DNA of 64,000 bases from Athripsodes cinereus (lineage: Eukaryota; Arthropoda; Insecta; Trichoptera; Leptoceridae). This document shows positions 33,985 through 45,422 of this stretch, one piece after another. The notes beneath the pieces are model-generated. The model was not told the origin of the DNA, ran no database searches, and saw only the letters and a program-made list of their open reading frames with translations. The DNA lies in assembly GCA_947579605.1 (NCBI GenBank), contig OX388310.1, forward strand, positions 4,898,001 through 4,962,000. Direction: 5' to 3'. The translations under genes and the position numbers were made by a program. The number at the start of each line of letters is the position of its first letter. The stretch's first letter is position 1.

Positions 33985-34035
33985 CCAAAGGACAAGTTTA
34001 TCGTGAAGGCGCGATCTCTACCAACTAACCCAAAC
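33985..34035 (-). mobile_element. LINE 3' end fragment
   Basis: AAGTTTATCGTGAAGGCGCG and ATCTCTACCAACTAACCCAA: the complement of the GTTGG...GCGCGAT terminus at 12885. Confidence 0.55.
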
Positions 34036-34039
34036 CATT

Positions 34040-35215
34040 GTTACAGATTACTCAAAATAATAAACTTGATTTAGTTTTTCTTTATAATTTAATGTGTGAA
34101 TTATTTTTATTGGAAAACATTAAAGTGTCGTTCACGTGACAAAACACCTCAAGGAGACTGTAAAATCAATTCTAGGGCATTAGATCCGCGTCATATTATA
34201 AATATAGATAAATAAATAGATTAAATGAGAATCTACGTAAGTGTTTGATTATATTATAGTAATGATGAATCTATTTATGTGTTTTGTAAATTAAGTTCAT
34301 ATACAACATTGCAGTCGGCCGTATTTTCTGCCGTATTTTATTATGATTTAAGTATTTTATGTACTACATATATGCTGTTGTGTTTAAATAAATAAAATAA
34401 AATAAAAAAATTCATCGGTAGGTGGTATACTACATATAAGAGGGCTCTACACCCCTTCTTTGTGATTTCATGCAAACGAATTAGCAAAATTACAACCATT
34501 TTATTTTTTAAATATTATATATTCTGGATCAAATGTATGTTATTTTTTATATTAATATAATATATATTTTATTTATTTATATATATAATATTTTGAACAT
34601 TTATAAATGCGATTTTATCATTTTAGTTTTATTTTGCTGCAAGGAATATAGTGAAAATAATTTTTGAAGATTACCGTCGCAATGATGATACGTTGAGTGG
34701 TGCTATTTTAAATAAATTAACCTTAATAATACAAGAGTGTTAATAAAATTTTAAAACCAAGATTAATCTTAAAATATCATTAATTTTATAATACATCTTG
34801 AGTTATTTATTTACAACCCTTGGATTTTCTTAATTATTATGACAAACTGCATACACATCAAAAATAAATTTCATTATAAAAAAAATCATAGAAAATGTTT
34901 ATAATTCAACCATTTGTTTTATTTATATAATAATATGGTATGTTGTTTACCGTGCATACTACATATATAACGTTATTATGTGCAATAATCAAGAATATAG
35001 CGAGTTTCACAAATTTTAAGATTCAGAAGGCCCACGGCGTGCCTAGTAGCCGGATGTGAGACTCTACTCGCTCTGTTTTTGAATTAGGAAATAAATAAAT
35101 TCAGTTTATAGAATAAATACAACTTAAATTTTATTTATATGTGATAACATACTATTTTTTTATACCCATGAATATTTTTGCATATAAAGTTTTGGCTTAT
35201 ATTTATTAATAAAGC
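34040..35215. other. AT-rich stretch, nothing recognised
   Basis: Very AT-rich, with a TATATA-rich segment around 34550-34590. No gene. Confidence 0.4.
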
Positions 35216-35221
35216 TATGAG

Positions 35222-35400
35222 TTTGTCGGTAGCCTGGAGGTAGAGTCTCGGCCTCTTGAACAAGGGGTCCGTGGTTCGATCCCAGGTGCCGGCAAACTCC
35301 CCTTTCACGACACAAGCTTTTAGCTTACTGTGGAAGGTGTATAAAGTTGTATTTGGGTTTATAACAAAACCCAGATATATCTTTTTTTAAAAAAATAAAT
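35222..35400 (+). mobile_element. tRNA-derived SINE
   Basis: The first 75 bp look like a tRNA: GTTTGTCGG pairs with CCGGCAAAC (acceptor-like stem, one G-T pair), TAGCCTGGAGGTAGAGTC resembles box A, and GTGGTTCGATCCCAG is box B. A tRNA-unrelated body follows (GAAGGTGTATAAAGTTGTAT) and then an A-rich tail with AAATA units. The anticodon arm is imperfect. A SINE is far more likely than a working tRNA. Confidence 0.8.
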
Positions 35401-35955
35401 AAAATAAATAAATATTTCATTAATTATTTGAATATTTTTCTCTGCGCCTACTAAAAATTGTTGCCTGAAACCACTTGAGCTAAATCTAATTTGTACCTTA
35501 GGTAAGAACGGCTGTTAAGTGAGTATATAGGTATATGTATATATTATTATTGCCATAACAATAACTCGAGCTAGGGTCTCAACTCAACTGAATCCATTTA
35601 TTCATTGATTCAAATTCAGTGGTTTGTAAAGTAAATCTGCTTTTGTCTGTTTGATAGCATCTGATCTCTACTCAGTCTATTGTCAATACTCTTTCACTTT
35701 TGTATACCTACTACTTTTATTATTATATTTACTGAAATATTCATGTAAATTCATATCAATATTACTTACTTTTCATCATCCCATCTTACAGCTTTTCTTG
35801 CGGAAAGGCTGAAAGGATCAAGGACCATTTACCTACTCCAATTGATTTCTAAAACATTCATTGCACTCTGTAGGTACGTGTTTGTCCCCAACATTTTATT
35901 AAAAATATATAGTGTAAATGATCTAGAGTTTGTGTGTTCACATTGTGAAAAGACA
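35401..35955. other. AT-rich stretch, nothing recognised
   Basis: No feature supported. Confidence 0.4.
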
Positions 35956-35957
35956 TT

Positions 35958-36331
35958 TTAAACATATTTGATATCAATAAAACACTGTTTACTTTTCACT
36001 ATTGATTTATTAATTAATACTCAAGCGCTTTCGTCAAGTTATCTTGACATTTTCAAGAGAACTAATTACAAGAATTTTTTTTCTTAAAGTCACATGCAAC
36101 AACAATATTTTTTATATGTAGGTACCTAAAAACAGAAAAGAAGGGGTAAGGAAGTAGGAGGAGTTAAGACAATGGCGGACGAACAATTGGTTTCAACAAT
36201 GGTGATGAATATTTTTAATTGTCTATGGTGTCTGTTACGCCCTTTCTGTAGTATTAATGTTTTCCTTCTTGTTGTATTATTGTAATGTTGATGAACCCAA
36301 GTGTCCTGTAAAGGACCTACGGGAGATGTTG

Positions 36332-36386
<55 letters not shown>

Positions 36387-36637
36387 GTATTTGAATATTT
36401 ACAATATTTTTAATATTTCTATGTATTTCCAATGTTTCCAAAGCAATTAATTTTCTATACCGGTTTTCTGAATGTAGGATCCTTACAAAAATATTGTTGT
36501 TGCATGTGACTTTAAGAATTTTTTTTCTTGTAATTAGTTCTCTTGAAAATGTCAAGCTAACTTGACGAAAGCGCTTGAGTATTAATAAATCAATAGTGAA
36601 AAGTAAACAGTGTTTTATTGATATCAAATATGTTTAA
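35958..36637. mobile_element. foldback element with about 150-bp arms and poly(A) core
   Basis: Arms 35958-36112 and 36487-36637 are inverted repeats with only a few differences. Outer text TTAAACATATTTGATATCAA, inner text includes CAAGCGCTTTCGTCAAGTTA and GTCACATGCAACAACAATAT. The loop holds a GC-mixed segment (GGGGTAAGGAAGTAGGAGGA), GTGTCCTGTAAAGGACC and an uninterrupted run of 51 A (36332-36382). The 116-codon minus ORF with a Phe run is an artefact of that run. No target duplication was identified. The satellite array starts 12 bp downstream. Confidence 0.8.
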
Positions 36638-36648
36638 TATATAGTGTG

Positions 36649-38033
36649 TTGAATTTTTATTTTTGTAATTGTTCCTCCGCTTAGGATCTGCAAAATTTTA
36701 TTTATATAATGTTACGCTGAATTGTTATTTTTGTAATTGTTCCTCCGCTTAGGATCTGCAAGATTTTATTTATATAATGTTACGCTGAATTGTTATTTTT
36801 GTAATTGTTCCTCCGCTTAGGATCTGCAAGATTTTATTTATATAATGTTACGCTGAATTGTTATTTTTGTAATTTTTCCTCCGCTTAGGATCTGCAAGAT
36901 TTTATTTATATAATGTTACGCTGAATTGTTATTTTTGTAATTGTTCCTCCGCTTAGGATCTGCAAGATTTTATTTATATAATGTTACGCTGAATTGTTAT
37001 TTTTGTAATTGTTCCTCCGCTTAGGATCTGCAAGATTTTATTTATATAATGTTACGCTGAATTGTTATTTTTGTAATTGTTCCTCCGCTTAGGATCTGCA
37101 AGATTTTATTTATATAATGTTACGCTGAATTGTTATTTTCGTAATTGTTCCTCCGCTTAGGATCTGCAAGATTTTATTTATATAATGTTACGCTGAATTG
37201 TTATATTTGTAATTGTTCCTCCGCTTAGGATCTGCAAGATTTTATTTATATAATGTTACGCTGAATTGTTATTTTTGTAATTGTTCCTCCGCTTAGGATC
37301 TGCAAGATTTTATTTATATAATGTTACGCTGAATTGTTATTTTTGTAATTGTTCCTCCTCTTAGGATCTGCAAGATTTTATTTATATAATGTTACGCTGA
37401 ATTGTTATTTTTGTAATTGTTCCTCCGCTTAGGATCTGCAAGATTTTATTTATATAATGTTACGCTGAATTGTTATTTTTGTAATTGTTCCTCCGCTTAG
37501 GATCTGCAAGATTTTATTTATATAATGTTACGCTGAATTGTTATTTTTGTAATTGTTCCTCCGCTTAGGATCTGCAAGATTTTATTTATATAATGTTACG
37601 CTGAATTGTTATTTTTGTAATTGTTCCTCCGCTTAGGATCTGCAAGATTTTATTTATATAATGTTATGCTGAATTGTTATTTTTGTAATTGTTCCTCCGC
37701 TTAGGATCTGCAAGATTTTATTTATATAATGTTACGCTGAATTGTTATTTTTGTAATTGTTCCTCCGCTTAGGATCTGCAAGATTTTATTTATATAATGT
37801 TACGCTGAATTGTTATTTTTGTAATTGTTCCTCCGCTTAGGATCTGCAAAATTTTATTTATATAATGTTACGCTGAATTGTTATTTTTGTAATTTTTCCT
37901 CCGCTTAGGATCTGCAAGATTTTATTTATATAATGTTACGCTGAATTGTTATTTTTGTAATTGTTCCTCCGCTTAGGATCTGCAAGATTTTATTTATATA
38001 ATGTTACGCTGAATTGTTATTTTTGTAATTGTT
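36649..38033 (+). repeat. 68-bp satellite array, about 20 units
   Basis: The word CCTCCGCTTAGGATCTGCAA starts at 36674 and recurs every 68 bp to 37966, so 20 units without a single length change, plus partial units at each end. Substitutions are few: GCAAAATTTT (unit 1 and one near 37847), TTTTTCCTCC (36873 and 37893), TTTTCGTAAT (37137), TTATATTTGT (37203), CCTCCTCTTA (37356), GTTATGCTG (37664). Such uniformity points to recent expansion or ongoing homogenisation. Confidence 0.95.
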
Positions 38034-38935
38034 TTCAAATATGTTGAAATGTTAAATTTACAACTTTACTGTGCTATTTTAACGATATTAAAAAAACAAA
38101 TGTTTTCTTCTATTATATGTTTTATTGTCGATAGAGACGTCTTTTGTCTTGTAAGGACATTGTCAGTCTCTCAAAGATATCTCAGACTATTTGTTTATTT
38201 GACGAGAGAGACGTCTTTCGCCTTGTTAGAACATTGTCAATCTCTTGAAAGCAAAAATGCCTGTTGTATATTAAATTTCATGAACCAATTCAAACTTTTT
38301 GTAACATTTATTGGCAATAAAGTGAAGAAAATTTAAGTTGAATTGGATAAATATTTCTTTAACTGTAGCTCTTTACTTCAGTTTTCATAGATCGACTGAG
38401 GATATCTGCAATTTGCAAGGGTTCAATGGCTTTCGATATCAAAAAAGAGAAATCAGTTTACCATAATATAGTATAATATGTTTACGTTTTGTATTGTGGC
38501 GCCACCTGGTGCATATAATTTGTAATATACCTATATTGTGGAAATCTATTTTGAATGCTTACATTTTCCCTTGTATCGTATGCAAATATCTTTCTGAGCA
38601 TATTTTTATAAGCAGATTTTTTATATAAAATTGAACATATCGACCTTGTAGAAATGTTGAAATTTGTAATCGATAGAAATTCATAATTATATGAAATTGA
38701 AATAAGTTGAACACTTTGTTGAATTCGCTTCCCTGATTTCAAGAACGTCTGTGCATTCCAGCCGTTTGTAGAAACTTCGTTAGAAAGAAGAAGCAATGGT
38801 AGCTTACGAATTGGCTTAAGCTGGTTCAAATAAACTTTTCTTATTTCAATATCACTGCATTATGCACATGAAAAGATTTTTGATTACGTATGTAGGTAGT
38901 ATGTAATTAAAAATAACAAAAATGTAGTGTCTTAG
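38034..38935. other. mostly unassigned; imperfect 74-bp-spaced duplication
   Basis: AGAGACGTCTTTTGTCTTGT (38133) and AGAGACGTCTTTCGCCTTGT (38207) start two roughly 45-bp similar segments. The ORFs here (95 and 115 codons) are not recognisable. Confidence 0.4.
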
Positions 38936-38939
38936 CAGG

Positions 38940-39215
38940 ATTTTGATACAGAAAAGTCGATGGTCCTGGCTGGGTCATGTTCTGAGAATGCCCAATGATA
39001 GTTGGCCAAAAAGAGCACTGTTCTTCCGTCTACAAGGGTTCCGTCAGCTCGGGTGTCCCTCTTTCACAATACGCCGTTCCTATGACAACGACATAAGAGC
39101 GCAGGGTAAGTCGTGGGAAGAGGTGACGCGATTGGCACAGAGACGCTCTGAATGGAGGAGGTTGGTTTCTGCCCTGTGCTCCCGAGAGGAGCGTTGAGGG
39201 CCACGATGATGATGA
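38940..39215 (+). pseudogene. LINE ORF2 C-terminal tail (type ALCSREER)
   Basis: Open frame SRWSWLGHVLRMPNDSWPKR, SYDNDIRAQGKSWEEVTRLA and RSEWRRLVSALCSREER, then stop and GATGATGATGAA. WLGHVLRM followed by a basic C-terminus and a short tandem 3' end is typical of RTE-like LINE ORF2. It is one of three such tails (others at 56735 and 63184). No RT domain upstream, so 5' truncated. Confidence 0.8.
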
Positions 39216-39665
39216 ATTAATAATTTTTAAAATCAACAAACCTTTAATAGAAAAAAATATCTATTTTTCGCTGAAATATTCAACACAGTTTTGATATTAT
39301 GAACTATTAATAACAGACTTCATTGTGGGGGGCACTTCTTTTTATGAAAAATTCTTGGTATTCATTGTACCCAATCGGTGGTTTGATTTAATTTTTCACA
39401 TAAATAAAAAAATTATAACTTGCAAAAAAAAAGAAAACAGTTTTCTTTAACTTATGCCTTGATGAACATTTGAAATTATAATTCACTTCGTATTCAATAA
39501 ATTACATCTTTTCAATATAATTATTCGAGTATTTTAAATAATACTTTTTACAACTTTTTTGTTATGTAAATTTCAAGTTTTTTTAAAATAAATATTTTCA
39601 TTTACTAGCTTAAAATCCAGAGTCACAACGAAAACTAGGTTTTCCACTTTTTTCTACAGGTTTAA
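39216..39665. other. AT-rich stretch, nothing recognised
   Basis: No feature supported. Confidence 0.4.
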
Positions 39666-39670
39666 AAGCA

Positions 39671-39858
39671 ACCTGTAGAAGGCAGTAGAAACCTGTAAAA
39701 TATATAATTTAAGACATTTAACTCCTTCAATTCAGCGAATAGGTATGCCATCCATTCTAGAAGTATTTATTTTGTAAGATACGTTTGGACAACCTGGATG
39801 TTTATTAAGTATAGTAAGTTTTCTGGCTACCCCAATTGTGGGATATGTCTCGATGTTA
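39671..39858 (+). repeat. Rep-A, diverged
   Basis: ACCTGTAGAAGGCAGTAGAA, TTCAGCGAATAGGTATGCCA, TTGGACAACCTGGATGTTTA and GGCTACCCCAATTGTGGGAT follow Rep-A plus order. Confidence 0.7.
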
Positions 39859-39940
39859 GAAAGAGAGATACAGGCATACAGGTGCTTACCCATTTTCATA
39901 AAGGCATGAAAACTTAAACCATAAAAATATGAAACGAAAA

Positions 39941-39986
39941 CTCGCCTTCCACACAACACTCGAAAGCTCATAAAAAATGAGTGATT
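39941..39986 (-). repeat. Rep-A 5' module, inverted
   Basis: CTCGCCTTCCACACAACACT, CGAAAGCTCATAAAAAATGA: the complement of the GTAAGTTTTCGAGTGTCCTG region of Rep-A, facing the plus copy just upstream. Confidence 0.55.
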
Positions 39987-40303
39987 TTTTCGAATACTTC
40001 AAAACTATTTGCTTAACAGGTCTAAAACCTTTAAATAATAGCCCTTCGAAACACTATCTTGTACAATCTCGTATCTATTCGCTATACGCATAAACATATT
40101 TTCTTACATTATTTGCTCACACACACGTGTAAACAAATAATGCTGAACAATATAAACGTGTAAAATAAATTTACAAATATACAAGTAGCAATTGAATTAG
40201 TGAGATTAAATTTCTAGTTTTTCGATTTTATTTAAATGCTCGAAATTCAACCATCTTTTACGTCTGATTTCTCTGCACGTGCCCCGAGCGCTGAGAACTT
40301 TAG

Positions 40304-40745
40304 TGTCGCCGAGTTTCAAAATCCGCTATAACACATTTTCACAAAAATATAGTTAGGTATATAATATGTCGTTGGCTTTGTATTCAAATATTCTATAGCC
40401 CTACAATTTTTTTCTTTCAAAACACTCATCATTTGTATAAAGAAATTAAAATAAAATGATGATGAGAAAATCATCCCGCTATATCCTTTATGTGTCGTTT
40501 AATATCCACAATAACTCAACCAACGAAAAGGAATTATTTTTATCTATACAAAATTAACAGTTTATTTTTATTTAAAAGCAAAATTTTTTTTAAAATTGAA
40601 CTGTTGTAACAATCTTATAATAAACAAATTTGTTTGACTTTAGGAAAGTACCTACGTTTAATACTTGTGTAATAGTAGTTTTTATCGAATTTCTCCGAAT
40701 CACAAAAATGTGTTATAGCGGATACCGAAACTCATCGACAATACA
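40304..40745. mobile_element. MITE-like element, about 45-bp inverted ends
   Basis: Left GTCGCCGAGTTTCAAAATCC then GCTATAACACATTTT; right AAAATGTGTTATAGCGGATA then CCGAAACTCATCGAC. The ends are inverted repeats with some mismatches. The interior is AT-rich and non-coding. Confidence 0.6.
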
Positions 40746-41285
40746 CAGAGAGTGATGGAGGTTCAATTATTGAGTCAAATAATATGAAAAAACAATGTGA
40801 TGTATAACGTGCACGTCTTTATCAGATAGAAAAATGTGGTTGAATAGAACCTAGTGAATTTTTAAACGCTACTACTCATGGGATAGAGATAATAATTTAA
40901 GTTTAAACAGAGAATAGCGGAGAGCTTTAAGCTTCAATATAAATATAAGAATAAATCAACTAAGTTCGTTTTTATTAACTATTATTGGACACTAATCAAT
41001 TGACATAGACAACACAAAATAAAAAATCTAATTATCCACAACTGCACGCTTATCCAGGATTTTTTTTTTACATTGTTCGTAAATCTCTTCACATGGGTGC
41101 TTTTTTTACGTATAGTGGCAGGGCATTGAATTATGTTGCTGCAGTGTACAAAAAACCTTTTCTGTCTCTATCGGTTCAAGGATCCTGGACTCTGATATGA
41201 TTTCTTTGTCCAGTTTGATTATAGTTGTGGATTTTTTTTATCAAAGTTAAAACGTGTATTGCTATTTTCACGAGGAAATTCTTTC
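40746..41285. other. AT-rich stretch, nothing recognised
   Basis: No feature supported. Confidence 0.4.
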
Positions 41286-41289
41286 ACTA

Positions 41290-41720
41290 TACAACAAACG
41301 GAGCTGAAACATGGACGTTAAGGGTCAATGAAAGACACAGAATACATAGATGCTTTCGAGATGTGGTATTGGAGAAGGTTGCTACGCATACCATGGATGG
41401 TCCACAGAACGAATGTGTCATTCCTGACTGAGCTCCAGATAAAGATCGACTGCCTGTAATATGTTAACGATGTATATTAAGTTTTTCGGACATATTATAA
41501 GACGTGAGCCAGACAATCTGGAAAAAAATATTTTGTGGAGTCGAAAGAAGAAAAAGCAGCGACCGAATACCAACAAGATGGTCGGATCATGTGAGAGATG
41601 CTGCAGGGGGTAAAGTGTATGAGGCTTTTAAGCGCTGTGGAAAAGTTTGTCGCTTGGTTGGGGTCATGGTGGTCACGATCCTCAGCATTCAAAGACCGAC
41701 TTGGAAAAAGAATATATATG
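41290..41720 (+). pseudogene. LINE ORF2 C-terminal region, frameshifted (type RIPWMDxRTN)
   Basis: NGAETWTLRVNERHRIHRCF, then in shifted frames LRIPWMVHRTNV-like text, INVYIKFFGHIIRREPDNLE-like text and RWSDHVRDAAGGKVYEAFKR. The order ETW, RIPW, FGHIIRR, RWSDHV is that of the region after the reverse transcriptase in RTE-like LINEs. Several frameshifts and stops mark it as dead. It ends against the A/T-rich tail of the minus-strand LINE at 41725. Confidence 0.6.
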
Positions 41721-41724
41721 TAAC

Positions 41725-41730
41725 ATGAGT

Positions 41731-41761
<31 letters not shown>

Positions 41762-42341
41762 TTATTACAATATACGGCGTGAGCCTTTTACATGTATAAA
41801 ATAAATTTTGTAGAAATTGCATGACAGACAGTACATTAGACAACAAAGAATAATCATGAAAAAAGGACAAAACACAATAAAAAAAACAGTATGCTAAATA
41901 TAATACGTATAAACCATTCAATAAAACTTTTTAAAAATTAATTGATAAAAGACAGAATAGCATTAAATCATCAAAATTGGGAAATTCAACATAAGATTAT
42001 TAAAATATATAATTATAAAATGTTTAACATCACAAACAAATAATCAATACAGACAGAGATCAATAAACAATGAATTTAAGACATATTAACAAGAAGAAAT
42101 TAATAAAAAATAGGAATAATGTAATAAAACATAGTTAGCAGGTAGTCAATGTAAATAGGTTAAAGTTAGGTAAACAGATAATTAATTAATATAAAAGGTA
42201 TAATAAATTTTGTATAAGCAATTCAATAATTTAAAATAATAAATTAGGTAAAATCGTTCAAAAGAAATTAATAAATAATATATAACATATAGAGTAAAAA
42301 ATATAATTTTCAATAAATTATACAGATACACAAACAATAAT
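41725..42341 (-). mobile_element. 3' UTR end of a LINE, separated from its ORF
   Basis: On the minus strand it ends CATGTAAAAGGCTCACGCCG, TATATTGTAATAATAAAT and then a long AAAT run (41730-41763). Its other side (AATTTTCAATAAATTATACA to TAAT) stops where the first 3075-bp element begins. The sequence following the second 3075-bp element (TAATGTATTTTTCAATAAAC) leads into the minus-strand reverse-transcriptase ORF at 49735. I infer these are the two halves of one LINE. Confidence 0.6.
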
Positions 42342-43368
42342 GGGTAAGTCCAAATCACCTGGTCCAGCACTGGTTGCTCGACCATCTCAGAAAAAAATGA
42401 TTTTTTTTGTGCTATCACCCCAACATGTTGGTAGTTCAAAATGATAATTATTTTAATTTTATTGGTTTTGGTTTTTGTGTGGTGGCCATATTTGTTTTAC
42501 AAGGCGGAGACATTTTCGCAGTTTAAAGGGTTTGCAAAAACTTGAATATCTCAGGTCCTATTTATTTTATCAACATAAAAATAAAAGTAATTTGTTAATA
42601 AGAATATCAGCTTTAAGGTTGTAATAAAACATTTTCACCTAAATATAATTCTAAGGGATGAAATTTCAGTCTACATTCTTAACTCTTTTTTGCAAAAACT
42701 CCCATTTTCACGGAAAGATTTAGGACGAAGGGAAAGAGTCCACTCATCAAAACTTTTTTGACAAACAACTAGGTACTAGTTGTGTTGACAAACAAAATTT
42801 CAAGTCTCAGACTTGACCCCACTTTTCACAAAAAAATTTCAAAATTTGGAAATTCTCAAAATTTTCCATTTTCCGAGCTCAATATCTCTGGTGGGGGACT
42901 AGGTAAAAATTTGAAATGTCACCCCATAATAGACCTGTACCATAGTATTATGTGGCAAAAATTTGGAGTTTGAGATTTTACTACGAGCAGAGATATGGCA
43001 ATCACAAAATGTCCAAAAATTAGTACTTCAACGGGCATACCGCATCGGCATATATAGAATATAAAAATGTTTACTAATAGTAAATCAATGTATATTAGAT
43101 AATATTTACAAAATACAATTCCAAATAGTAAAATACCATGTTATATAATTAAATATCTTGATTGTTTGTGGGGGTGGGGGGGTTAAAATTCTGGGAGAAC
43201 TGGCAGCCTTAATCAAAATAATGCACAATTCAGTGGGTGAATATAACGTATTTAAGTCGATTAATATGTGACATGGTTCTTGGCAAAAAAGACATTTTAC
43301 ACAAAATAACTTGAAGTCTCAAGGCTTACTGTTATACACACATTAATTTAAAAGCAAACTTCTTTCTG

Positions 43369-43689
43369 CTAGCTAATACAATTTTGGTGTACAACAAAGA
43401 GCTTAGAGATCGCCTCGCACAATTGAGGGGTGATAGTGTGAAAGCGGCCAGTCACAGTTGTAAATTCCATTGGTGCGAGCTTTCTCAGAATGTTATTCAT
43501 AGGTACCCAGGTCTTGTCACCTCTTGAAACTTTGAACGAGGTTCGTGGCCTAGCTAGCTCATAAAAGTGAACTTTCAGGTCATTGTTTTCGATGCTTATT
43601 TCCTCAATAACTCCAAGGTACCATTGCTCTTCATATATGCATGCAACTATGTCTTCTTTCTGGAGGTATAATGAGGCAGTTTTTGACAC
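43369..43689 (-). CDS. transposon-encoded C-terminal fragment, SH3/Tudor-like
   Basis: The reading frame extends upstream of the first possible GTG codon as SSDDCDDILV, an acidic Ser/Asp linker, before a TGA, so this looks like the C-terminal part of a larger protein and not a complete gene. The folded part reads EDIVACIYEEQWYLGVIEEI, then NNDLKVHFYE, and closes with GDKTWVPMNNILRKL. The pattern V-A-x-Y-x-x-x-W-Y-x-G-x-V, a strand with V-x-F, and W-V-P resembles small barrel domains found at the C-terminus of several uncharacterised, transposon-associated insect and cnidarian proteins (recall, unverified). The frame is identical in copy B. It may be a remnant of the element's own protein. No promoter or exon structure was seen. 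Confidence 0.45.
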   Translation of the reverse strand: MSKTASLYLQKEDIVACIYEEQWYLGVIEEISIENNDLKVHFYELARPRTSFKVSRGDKTWVPMNNILRKLAPMEFTTVTGRFHTITPQLCEAISKLFVVHQNCIS

Positions 43690-44282
43690 AAGTATGTCAT
43701 CACAGTCGTCAGAGGAATAAAATCACATATGTACTTGCCTCAAGTCATTATTGATGCCATTATCTCTTATTACAAAAAGTCCATTATAGCAGGTAGCACA
43801 TAAAGATTTTCCAGGAATAAGATTAATCAAGTGATTTTTTTCCTTAGGTAAATGTTAAACTTTGATTTCTCTGAGACCTTTAATTATAGTTTTTTATGGA
43901 TCTTTAGTGGGTCACAACAAGAATTTTCAAACAGATGGTTGTACTTAACAAAATACTTGACTTCATGGTACTTGCAGATGATAACAATAGCACTGTTTAT
44001 AACTCAAAAGATTTCTGCCTTCTTCACATTCCATGTTTCAAAACTATGACACAAAGAGTACAAAGACAACCTTCGTCTTTGGCTGCTAACAGAAAACTAA
44101 CCTAGGCTGGGAGAGTACACAGCGTTCATGCTAATAAATGACTGTGCCTGCTCAAACAAGATCCAACAGGTTAAAATATGATTCAGACTGCTAGTTCTCC
44201 CTGAGTTTTAGTACCCCGCCCCCACACAAAATAAAGATATTTAATTATATAACATGGTATTATACTACTTAGATTTCCATAT

Positions 44283-44560
44283 AATGGGTTACAATCCATT
44301 GGATTGGTCTGCAACGAGTTTGGATTTTCTTCTCCATTCCTCCCTATTCTCAGCCAGTTTTTTCAGCTCTACGTATGAGCAACAGTTCATGCCCCTCTTC
44401 AGTTGGCCTATATACGCGTCTCTCGGTCGGCCTCTGCCATTTGTGCCTTCGGTCCTACCTTCCACGATAGCGATGAGCAGTCCTGGGTGCCTGATGTTGT
44501 GGCCAGTTAGCTCGTTGTTGGCTGATTCTTAAGGAGTTGCCTTTTTTCACCTACCCTGGT
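44283..44560 (-). pseudogene. LINE ORF2 tail inside copy A
   Basis: The minus strand reads AIVEGRTEGTNGRGRPRDAY, IGQLKRGMNCCSYVELKKLA and ENREEWRRKSKLVADQSNG. It matches the tail type at 32275-32520. It lies between the two arms, so the element either captured it or received a LINE insertion before copies A and B multiplied. Confidence 0.7.
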
Positions 44561-45422
44561 TAACAAATCTACGTTTTCGACGTGTTCCGACCAATGAATC
44601 TTCAGCATGCGTCTGTAGCACTCATTAGATTTCTATTTTGTAAATATTATCTAATATACATTGATTTACTATTAGTAAACTTTTTTATATTCTATATATG
44701 CCGATGCGGTATGCCCGTTGAAGTACTAATTTTTGGACATTTTGTGATTGCCATATCTCTGCTCGTAGTAAAATCTCAAACTCCAAATTTTTGCCACATA
44801 ATACTATGGTACAGGTCTATTATGGGGTGATATTTCAAATTTTTACCTAGTCCCCCACCAGAGATATTGAGCTCGGAAAATGGAAAATTTTGAGAATTTC
44901 CAAATTTTGAAATTTTTTTGTGAAAAGGGGGGTCAAGTCTGAGACTTGAAATTTTGTTTGTCAACACAACTAGTACCTAGTTGTTTGTCAAAAAAGTTTT
45001 GATGAGTGGACTCTTTCCCTTCGTCCTAAATCTTTCCGTGAAAATGGGAGTTTTTGCAAAAAAGAGTTAAGAATGTAGACTGAAATTTCATCCCTTAGAA
45101 TTATATTTAGGTGAAAATGTTTTATTACAACCTTAAAGCTGATATTCTTATTAACAAATTAATTTTATTTTTATGTTGATAAAATAAATAGGACCTGAGA
45201 TATTCAAGTTTTCGCAAACCCTTTAAACTGCGAAAATGTCTCCGCCTTGTAAAACAAATATGGCCACCACACAAAAACCAAAACCAATAAAATTAAAATA
45301 ATTATCATTTTGAACTACCAACATGTTGGGGTGATAGCACAAAAAAAATCAATTTTTTCTGAGATGGTCGAGCAACCATTTTATTTATTTCTGGACCGGT
45401 AGGTATGGAATTACCCATAAGT

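Larger units (their letters stand above)
42342..45416. mobile_element. long-TIR element, copy A (3075 bp)
   Basis: It starts GGGTAAGTCC and ends GGAATTACCC. Inverted arms 42342-43115 and 44634-45416 (about 780 bp each) match closely except for the outermost 50 bp. Between them lie a 106-codon minus ORF (43369-43689) and a LINE ORF2 tail (44283-44560). Copy B (46582-49656) has exactly the same length and differs at about seven positions that I could see. Left flank TAAT; right flank ATAAGT and then the N gap. The superfamily is unknown; long TIRs plus a 4-bp duplication are compatible with groups such as Sola, but this was not tested. Confidence 0.85.

Noticed and set aside
35222..35296. Functional tRNA gene
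   Set aside because: Box A, box B and an acceptor-like stem are present, but the anticodon and T stems are imperfect and a SINE body and A-rich tail follow.
36277..36627. 116-codon ORF with a poly-Phe run
   Set aside because: The run is the complement of the 51-A tract in the foldback loop; an artefact.
36649..38033. CRISPR array
   Set aside because: The units are contiguous 68-bp satellite repeats without unique spacers, in a eukaryotic sequence.
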